In this document: in pieces, positions 14,338 through 16,950 of the stretch
How the letters are laid out: every line of letters starts with the position of its first letter
Numbering within the stretch: the stretch's first letter is position 1
Made by a program: the position numbers and the translations under genes
NCBI GenBank assembly: GCA_003972865.1
Contig: QOAX01000174.1
Span: forward strand, 1 to 16,950
DNA: 16,950 nt
Reading direction: 5' to 3'
From: Verrucomicrobiota bacterium
GTDB taxonomy: Bacteria; Verrucomicrobiota; Verrucomicrobiia; Limisphaerales; UBA1096
The notes under the pieces: model-generated
What the model saw: the letters and a program-made list of their open reading frames with translations, nothing else
Told to the model about the DNA's origin: nothing
Database searches by the model: none

Positions 14338-15192
14338 TTAGCGGCTGCCAATCTTGCGTGTGCTTTTTTCCATCATCCAATACACGTCTGGACTGTTATA
14401 CATGGCGACGTTCAGTTGCATATTACCCTTGTTGATTTGCGGATAGGTGCGCTTGTCCAGCCACTTATGAATCTCGGCATGGCCATCGGCGAAGGAGAAT
14501 CCGGCGGCCCTGTTATGGTAGCTGGCGGGGAAGTCCACCATCCTTTGGGAGCCGTTTGGCCAGCCGGCCATGTCCACGACGAAATAGCCGTCGTTGATAC
14601 TGTCTTCCCGTTCATCCAGCATCACGAAGGTATTGGAAGGGCCAGGGTCATTCATGTCCGTATCCTTAAGGTATACACGATAACCGGTGCCGCTATTGCT
14701 CCAAGTGGGACCGCCCACCCAGTTGTTGATCGAGCGGCTCCGGAGCCTGGGCACTGTTTGCCCCTTGTTGTTGATTCCGACACTGTTGTCGGCCGGGCAG
14801 TTGAAAATCTCAGTGCTATTGCCGACATACGGGTAAAGGAGATTACCTCGCCCGGGAACCTTTCTGCCGGACGGGCGGCTGATTCCCTTAATCCAAAGAT
14901 CCACGTCCCAGTTGTCGGATTTCCGGAGGTTGTTCTTGTCCAACCAGTTTCCGCCGATCCACTCAGGGGCTACAGGCCAACGTCCTGAAGCGACCAGTCG
15001 GCCATCGTGTTCATCTGCATAAAAACGCCAGGCCATGGTCAACTGGTTGTTGCTGTTCATGCAGGTGATGCCTTGAGCCGTGGTTTTTGCCTTGGCCAGG
15101 GCCGGCAGGAGCAGGCCGGCCAGGATGGCAATGATTGCAATGACCACGAGAAGTTCTATCAGCGTAAACGCCTGTTTTTTTAATCTTTTCAT
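14338..15192 (-). CDS. Prepilin-like protein with H-X9-DG motif, array copy 2
   Basis: The 284-residue protein has leader MKRLKKQA (again Ala before the cleavage site), FTLIELLVVIAIIAILAG, Cys44 (TCMNS), Cys132 (FNCPAD), VPRLRSRSINNWVGG, LDEREDSINDGYFVVDMAG and H226-X9-D236-G237 in ASYHNRAAGFSFADGHAE. It ends YWMMEKSTRKIGSR. The closest relative in the window is the downstream neighbour at 13489, with long shared stretches in the last third, so the pair arose by duplication. Its upstream region (15193-15438) resembles that of the gene at 15439 but lacks that region's terminator hairpin. No Shine-Dalgarno sequence is visible before the ATG at 15192. Confidence 0.92.
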   Translation of the reverse strand: MKRLKKQAFTLIELLVVIAIIAILAGLLLPALAKAKTTAQGITCMNSNNQLTMAWRFYADEHDGRLVASGRWPVAPEWIGGNWLDKNNLRKSDNWDVDLWIKGISRPSGRKVPGRGNLLYPYVGNSTEIFNCPADNSVGINNKGQTVPRLRSRSINNWVGGPTWSNSGTGYRVYLKDTDMNDPGPSNTFVMLDEREDSINDGYFVVDMAGWPNGSQRMVDFPASYHNRAAGFSFADGHAEIHKWLDKRTYPQINKGNMQLNVAMYNSPDVYWMMEKSTRKIGSR

Positions 15193-15438
15193 AAACTATT
15201 AGTTCTTTATCTATGCGCTTAATTGCGGTAAGGAACAGCCTATTTGATTTGAAGGCTTTTTCAAACAAAAAACGATGTAAATCCAGTGCGTTTGATGTGA
15301 TTTTTGACGTTGAGTGAAGTAAACTCTTTATTTTTTGGTGCAGCAGATTGTCCCGAATGTCACATGCGTTCGGGCTTGAATCCTTTTGCACCTTGGTAAC
15401 CAATCGGGTGCCAAGCCGGCAGCCAAATTGATTACAGT
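15193..15438 (-). promoter_or_regulatory. Intergenic region upstream of array copy 2, paralogous to 16327-16573
   Basis: This AT-rich 246-base gap aligns along most of its length with the gap at 16327-16573. It holds the 28-base identical block at 15332-15359 and the shared TCAAACAAAAAAC (15261-15273). The bases matching the perfect terminator palindrome of the other gap (about 15273-15290) are diverged and do not pair. TTTGAA...TTCAAA around 15248-15265 can form a weak hairpin. Confidence 0.5.
15332..15359. repeat. 28-base identical intergenic block, copy 1
   Basis: It is identical to 16467-16494 (starts TTTTTGGTGC, ends TCCCGAATG) and lies about 140 bases upstream of the start codon at 15192. 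Sequence on both sides has diverged more. Confidence 0.75.
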
Positions 15439-16326
<888 letters not shown>

Positions 16327-16344
16327 AACAAAAGTAGTTTTTAA

Positions 16345-16368
16345 GCTAACCCACTGGAAGCGGTTAGC
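16345..16368 (-). promoter_or_regulatory. Hairpin in the leader of array copy 3
   Basis: GCTAACC (16345-16351) pairs exactly with GGTTAGC (16362-16368) over a 10-base loop, 18 bases before the start codon at 16326. There is no T-run, so it would fold in the mRNA leader near the ribosome site. The matching place in the gap before copy 2 has no such stem. Confidence 0.4.
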
Positions 16369-16400
16369 CGACCCTGTTTTATTTGAATGCTTTGATCAAA

Positions 16401-16425
16401 CAAAAAACACCCCAAATTTGGGGTG
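16401..16425 (-). terminator. Intrinsic terminator between array copies 4 and 3
   Basis: CACCCCAAATTTGGGGTG (16408-16425) is a perfect 18-bp palindrome, and on the minus strand it is followed directly by TTTTTTG (16407-16401). It lies 148 bases after the stop of the upstream gene at 16574 and 81 bases before the next start at 16326, so it either ends the first message or acts as an attenuator in the second. Confidence 0.8.
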
Positions 16426-16466
16426 CATGATGCAAATTGTTGATGTTCAATCATGTACACTCTGTG

Positions 16467-16494
16467 TTTTTGGTGCAGCAGATTGTCCCGAATG
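16467..16494. repeat. 28-base identical intergenic block, copy 2
   Basis: It is identical to 15332-15359, at an offset of exactly 1135 bases, the same offset that aligns the 3' ends of the flanking prepilin genes. It lies about 141 bases upstream of the start at 16326. Confidence 0.75.
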
Positions 16495-16573
16495 CCTCTA
16501 CCAGCCGGGCTTGGCTCTTTTTGCCACTGGTCGACCAACTAGATGCCAGGCTTTCAGCCGAATTGATTACAGT

Positions 16574-16950
16574 TTAGAGCTTCGATGTTGATCGTTCAAT
16601 GACCCACCAGTAATCGTTGTAGCCACTGCGCTTGCCCGTGTTTGCGAAGCCGTTGCGGGATGACTGGAGTACGGGCAGTGACTTGGGGACTTTGTCCTTC
16701 CAAGTCTTGATTTCCGCGTGGTTGTCGGCGAACGAATAACCACAGCCCCCGTTGTGATAACTGGCAGGCAGATCAACCCAGCTGCCGTCACTGGTCGGAT
16801 TCATGATGTTCCAGCCGTCATTGATACTATCGGGATGCTCGTCCACAAACACCCACAATTCTGTCGGAGAAGTAACGCCCCCGCCATATAGGCCCGCTTG
16901 ATCTTTGCCGGTGATATCCCCCAGTTTGTTGTAGGGCTTGTGTCCGCCAT
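16574..16950 (-). CDS. Prepilin-like protein, array copy 4, 3' part only
   Basis: The frame is open from the right window edge to the stop at 16574, about 124 residues of the C-terminal part; the leader and helix lie beyond the window. It begins GGHKPYNKLGDITGKDQAGL, equal to residues 172 onward of the gene at 15439, and carries VDEHPDSINDGWNIMN, H-X9-DN (YHNGGCGYSFADNHAE) and the end YWWVIERSTSKL. It differs from copy 3 in scattered places, most clearly after DKVPKS. By homology it is a prepilin-like inner-membrane protein with an N-terminal cleavage site. Confidence 0.9.
   Translation of the reverse strand, partial: GGHKPYNKLGDITGKDQAGLYGGGVTSPTELWVFVDEHPDSINDGWNIMNPTSDGSWVDLPASYHNGGCGYSFADNHAEIKTWKDKVPKSLPVLQSSRNGFANTGKRSGYNDYWWVIERSTSKL

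Overview
The window looks like chromosome from a member of the Verrucomicrobiota, perhaps near Pedosphaera/Limisphaerales; this is inference, not proof. The pointers are five prepilin-like genes with the H-X9-DG signature, a type of paralogue family heavily expanded in Verrucomicrobiota and Lentisphaerota, the C-terminal beta-sandwich ending of a secreted protein at the left edge, weak Shine-Dalgarno use, and a high-GC background that drops in the right-hand prepilin array.

Layout. 1-859: the 3' end of a secreted protein with a CBM9-like fragment, closed by an intrinsic terminator. 1097-1969: a stand-alone prepilin-like gene with its own terminator. 2311-7537: a tight six-gene energy-transduction operon, namely a DUF3450 periplasmic coiled-coil protein, a TtpC-like large ExbB/MotA-type protein, small ExbB, ExbD, a TonB with a 14-proline tract, and a secreted TPR protein. 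This is the TonB2/TtpC type described in Vibrio, which powers outer-membrane transporters. mutL (endonuclease type) follows at 7610-9496. It converges on rho (9553-11016, minus), which lies downstream of a striking single ORF (11166-13340, minus) joining a low-molecular-weight protein phosphatase, ribose-5-phosphate isomerase B and serine hydroxymethyltransferase. From 13489 to the right edge is a minus-strand array of four paralogous prepilin-like genes, the last cut by the window end, with a strong terminator between the array and the fusion gene.

Cross-cutting signals. A short palindrome around GCGCTTGGCCAAGCGC recurs in intergenic hairpins (1022-1063, 7542-7577). It also lies inside three genes, always in the frame that encodes ALGQAQ: at two signal-peptide ends and in the MutL interdomain linker. 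The prepilin array shows a tandem duplication with a constant 1135-base offset and a 28-base identical block in both intergenic regions. The most unusual object is the triple enzyme fusion, which follows the gene order ywlE-rpiB-(ywlG)-glyA known in Bacillus. No CRISPR array, tRNA, rRNA, integrase or transposase was seen.
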